Assembly: GCF_000143415.4 (NCBI RefSeq)
Contig: NW_003314261.1
Location: 4,752,691-4,816,690, forward strand
Length of the DNA: 64,000 bases
DNA from: Selaginella moellendorffii
Taxonomy: Eukaryota > Streptophyta > Lycopodiopsida > Selaginellales > Selaginellaceae
Reading direction: 5' to 3'
The position numbers and the translations under genes were made by a program. Positions 61,479 through 64,000 of the stretch are shown piece after piece. The notes under the pieces were generated by a model, which searched no databases, was not told where the DNA came from, and saw only the letters and a list, made by a program, of their open reading frames with translations. Position 1 is the stretch's first letter. Each line of letters begins with the position of its first letter.

Positions 61479-62739
61479 TAGAGCAAGCCTTTCTCTTGCA
61501 GGCTAGCAACCGTGTCCACCAGCATCTTCTCGTAGGGGATGAACTCCTTGATGAGGGACAGGATCTTCTTGTTTGAGATCTTCTCGAATGAGATGCCTTG
61601 AGTGGTCTCACCTTCACACCTGCAAAATCGAACGAAAAATATGTTTCATACACGAACGACCAGAAAGAATGGCTTACTTGTCTGGGTACGAGTATTGTGG
61701 GAATTTCGCCTTGAGAGTCTCGATCATTTCCTTGCAAAGCTTGGAGCACGCTACACAGAAGTAGCGGCCAGAGGCGTTGGGATCCTCGTAGCCGGCAATG
61801 TGCGCCTCCGCAACATCTCGCACGTCCACAAGTGCATAGTATGTGTTGGGATAGCTGGTTTTCGAGCCTGCACGAGAACAAAGTTCCCTTCTATCTTAAA
61901 TCGAAAAAGAGCGAACTAAAACTGTGCGTTTGCACACCATTCAGCAGATTTGCCACGATTCCAACACTGGTGTTTATCTTGGATTGCAAGATGGGGCCGA
62001 GCACGAACACAGGGCATATCACAATAACATGGATCCCAAACTCGTCGCCAAGTTTGCTCACGAGCTTCTCCGACTCGGTTTTAGCAAGCATGTACCAGTA
62101 CTGGAACAAAAATCGTAACAAGTTGAGAACTCTTTCCAGCTTCTGTTACCTGGTTCTTTCGGCAGGATTCAGGATCAGACCAGCAGCTCTCATCGATTAT
62201 TTGATCTTGAGGATGGTTTGGATTGTAAGCTATGGCAGCTCCAGAGGAGGTGAACACAACACGCTTGATATTCTCCTTGTGGCAAGCTTCCATTACATTT
62301 CGAGTACCATCCATGGCGGGTTTTAACACGTCCTATTGGCAACAGTATGATCAGTGAGAATGAAAAAAAAACTCCAAGAAAGAAGAAAAACTCACGTCTG
62401 GATCCTCAAACTTTGGAGCAACGGGACAAGCGGTGTGGAAGACAACATCGCAGCCACGAACAGCGCGCACAAGCGAGTCATAGTCGAGAACATCAGCTTT
62501 ACACAGCGATAATCTCTCGCCGGCGCCAGGGAGCTTCTTCAAATGCCCATACTTCTCATCGTCATCTAGAACCAAAACCAATCAAGCCAAAATGTGGCCA
62601 AGAACCGATCAATCCATCGCTCACCTGGATCTCGAACGGTGCCGTGCACCGTGTAGCCCCGATCCAGCAGCTTGGCGACGATCCACGACGCAATGAAGCC
62701 GCCGGCGCCAATCACGCAAGCTCTCTTCCCTCCCTCCAT
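61479..62739 (-). CDS. Cinnamoyl-CoA reductase-like NAD(P)-dependent reductase
   Basis: ATG 62739, six coding exons, stop TAA at 61479-61481. It belongs to the extended short-chain dehydrogenases (CCR/DFR/anthocyanidin reductase superfamily). The Rossmann start is [20 protein letters not shown] and [10 protein letters not shown]. Further: [62 protein letters not shown] (catalytic Ser), and [14 protein letters not shown] with the YxxxK pair; then [33 protein letters not shown] and the end [10 protein letters not shown]. True lignin CCR carries NWYCYGK; here the site reads NQYWYMLAK across an exon joint, so it is better called CCR-like with unknown substrate. No frame break seen. Confidence 0.9.
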
Positions 62740-64000
62740 AATTGCAATGAAGCCCTAGTCAGTACTCTCATGAAGATATTTCCTCTCAGTCTTAGAAAAA
62801 ATGGAATTTGGAAGCTCCATCAAACTTGATATACACGAGCTTCTCGACTTTCAAAAGGACCAGGAAAAAAGCATGTCCCACCGAACCCGTGTAACACGAC
62901 CGTCCAGATGTGAATTAAATGTAGTAGTAGACATTATGAACTTACTCACTATGTATCATGTCATGACCATGCCATGGGCATTACATGGGTATATTTATTT
63001 TTCTGCTTTGATTTGACTTTTTAGGACATTAGGAAAAAATTAAATGTTGCAGAAAACTTAATATCTATTACAAGTTCATTAGGGTAGGGTTTTATGAATA
63101 TCAGTTTCCCTAGTTGTAATGTGAAATGGTTATAATGATAACATTTTAAATTTTCCACACTGTGATCGTTTATGGGTTGATTTTCCTTCCAAGGATATTA
63201 ATCCAAGAAAAGGTAAAGATTGAATCTCTTGTCTAGGCTTTAATATGCTTATTTTTGGTGTGGTTAAGATTGTTTAGTTCAGTGCATATTATAAAAAACC
63301 CAAAAGCCCCATATAAACAATTATGAAAGAGTAGGTTGTGTTAATTGATTATGCTATGGAAAAATCTTGGTTGTTACATTGCAAAAAGAAGCATTTAATA
63401 GGGGAAAAGCCAAATTTTTCATTTATGCAAGTTTGTTACCCTTATAAAATATTTTTTTTCTCAACAATTTTTATTTATAGATTGACAATCAAATTGAAAG
63501 TGAGATTGAAAATGATATTTCAATTGAACAAGACCAAAGTGTTGATCAAGAAAGAAGTGCTAATGTTAATAATATAAGTGAGGTAAAGTGTATAAAGGTT
63601 TCAAAATTTAGATGGCTTCATTTTCCTTTTTACTTTCCAGATTGACTCTAATCTAAACCTTATAGCTGTTGAATCTCTCTAGATCCTTCCACAAACCTAA
63701 AAAGGTATTGCTAAGTTTTATATTGATCTTGTTCGCATGGGGTAGATCCACAATTAATATCCTTTATTTTAACTTAATAGCTTAAATGTCATCTTATATC
63801 TTAACATAGACTTCATTTAACATTGTTTTGCATGCAAGAGTTGGATATGGGAAGTTGGTGTTTGTATATAACATACCTAAATTTAGAGCCAAACTCCACA
63901 CCTATTACATTACTAAATGGGGGTCTGCTACACTCTCAATTTTACGAGCACTAGCTCCCTATACCCAACACTTGTATACAAAACAATATCAAATGGCATC
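62740..64000. other. AT-rich tail without recognisable genes
   Basis: About 1.26 kb of AT-rich DNA. A plus-strand stretch near 63478-63585 reads IDNQIESEIENDISIEQDQS, an acidic low-complexity stretch that could be the remains of a retroelement linker, but nothing firm supports this. The first 100 nt probably contain the promoter of the CCR-like gene. Confidence 0.4.

Overview
The window is nuclear DNA of a land plant, most likely a lycophyte close to Selaginella. It carries an intronless LHCB light-harvesting gene, chloroplast and plant-only families (BPG2, RUS, GDU, MED33, SABATH, SNAP33-type SNARE), PPR proteins, and many introns of only about 45-75 nt with GT-AG borders. Gene-dense stretches are roughly 50% GC, with short spacers and several head-to-head gene pairs. 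The last quarter turns AT-rich and is full of decayed retroelements. The species name is inference; no database was consulted.

Layout, 1-30 kb: the 3' part of a ULP2-type SUMO protease (+); a WDR20-like WD40 protein (-); a coiled-coil protein with a conserved plant C-terminal domain (-); splicing factor SF1 (-, intronless); a GLUTAMINE DUMPER-like protein (+) only 54 nt before Mediator subunit MED33 (+); a soluble epoxide hydrolase (+); a frame-broken protein kinase (+); a decayed second epoxide hydrolase copy; a SNAP33-like SNARE (-); a SUO-like TFIIS-N protein with repeated DLN motifs (+); a secretory membrane protein of unknown role (-), head-to-head with a MAPR/cytochrome b5-like protein (+).

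Layout, 30-49 kb: a DUF212-type plastid membrane protein (+); a relic copy of an LHCB promoter and start codon directly upstream of a cytochrome P450 (+); a decayed P450 copy; a LINE-like fragment; the intact LHCB gene (+); BPG2 GTPase (+); beta carbonic anhydrase (+); RUS3-like DUF647 protein (-), head-to-head with a p24-delta cargo receptor (+); a P-class PPR protein (-), head-to-head with a SABATH methyltransferase (+).

Layout, 49-64 kb: fragments of a 2-oxoglutarate oxygenase-like gene lie in opposite orientation on either side of a rotted Ty3/gypsy element. They are followed by an S-repeat PPR gene (-), a PPR pseudogene, a ferrochelatase pseudogene, a degenerate 26S rRNA 3' fragment, a second Ty3/gypsy relic carrying a 53-bp-arm palindrome, a cinnamoyl-CoA-reductase-like gene (-), and an AT-rich tail without recognisable genes.

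The genes do not form one pathway. Recurring themes are plastid function (LHCB, BPG2, DUF212 protein), RNA processing and transcription (SF1, MED33, SUO-like, PPRs) and secretory traffic (SNAP33, p24). The least ordinary signals are the LHCB promoter copy ahead of the P450, three near-perfect fold-backs, the inverted oxygenase fragments and the rRNA insertion.
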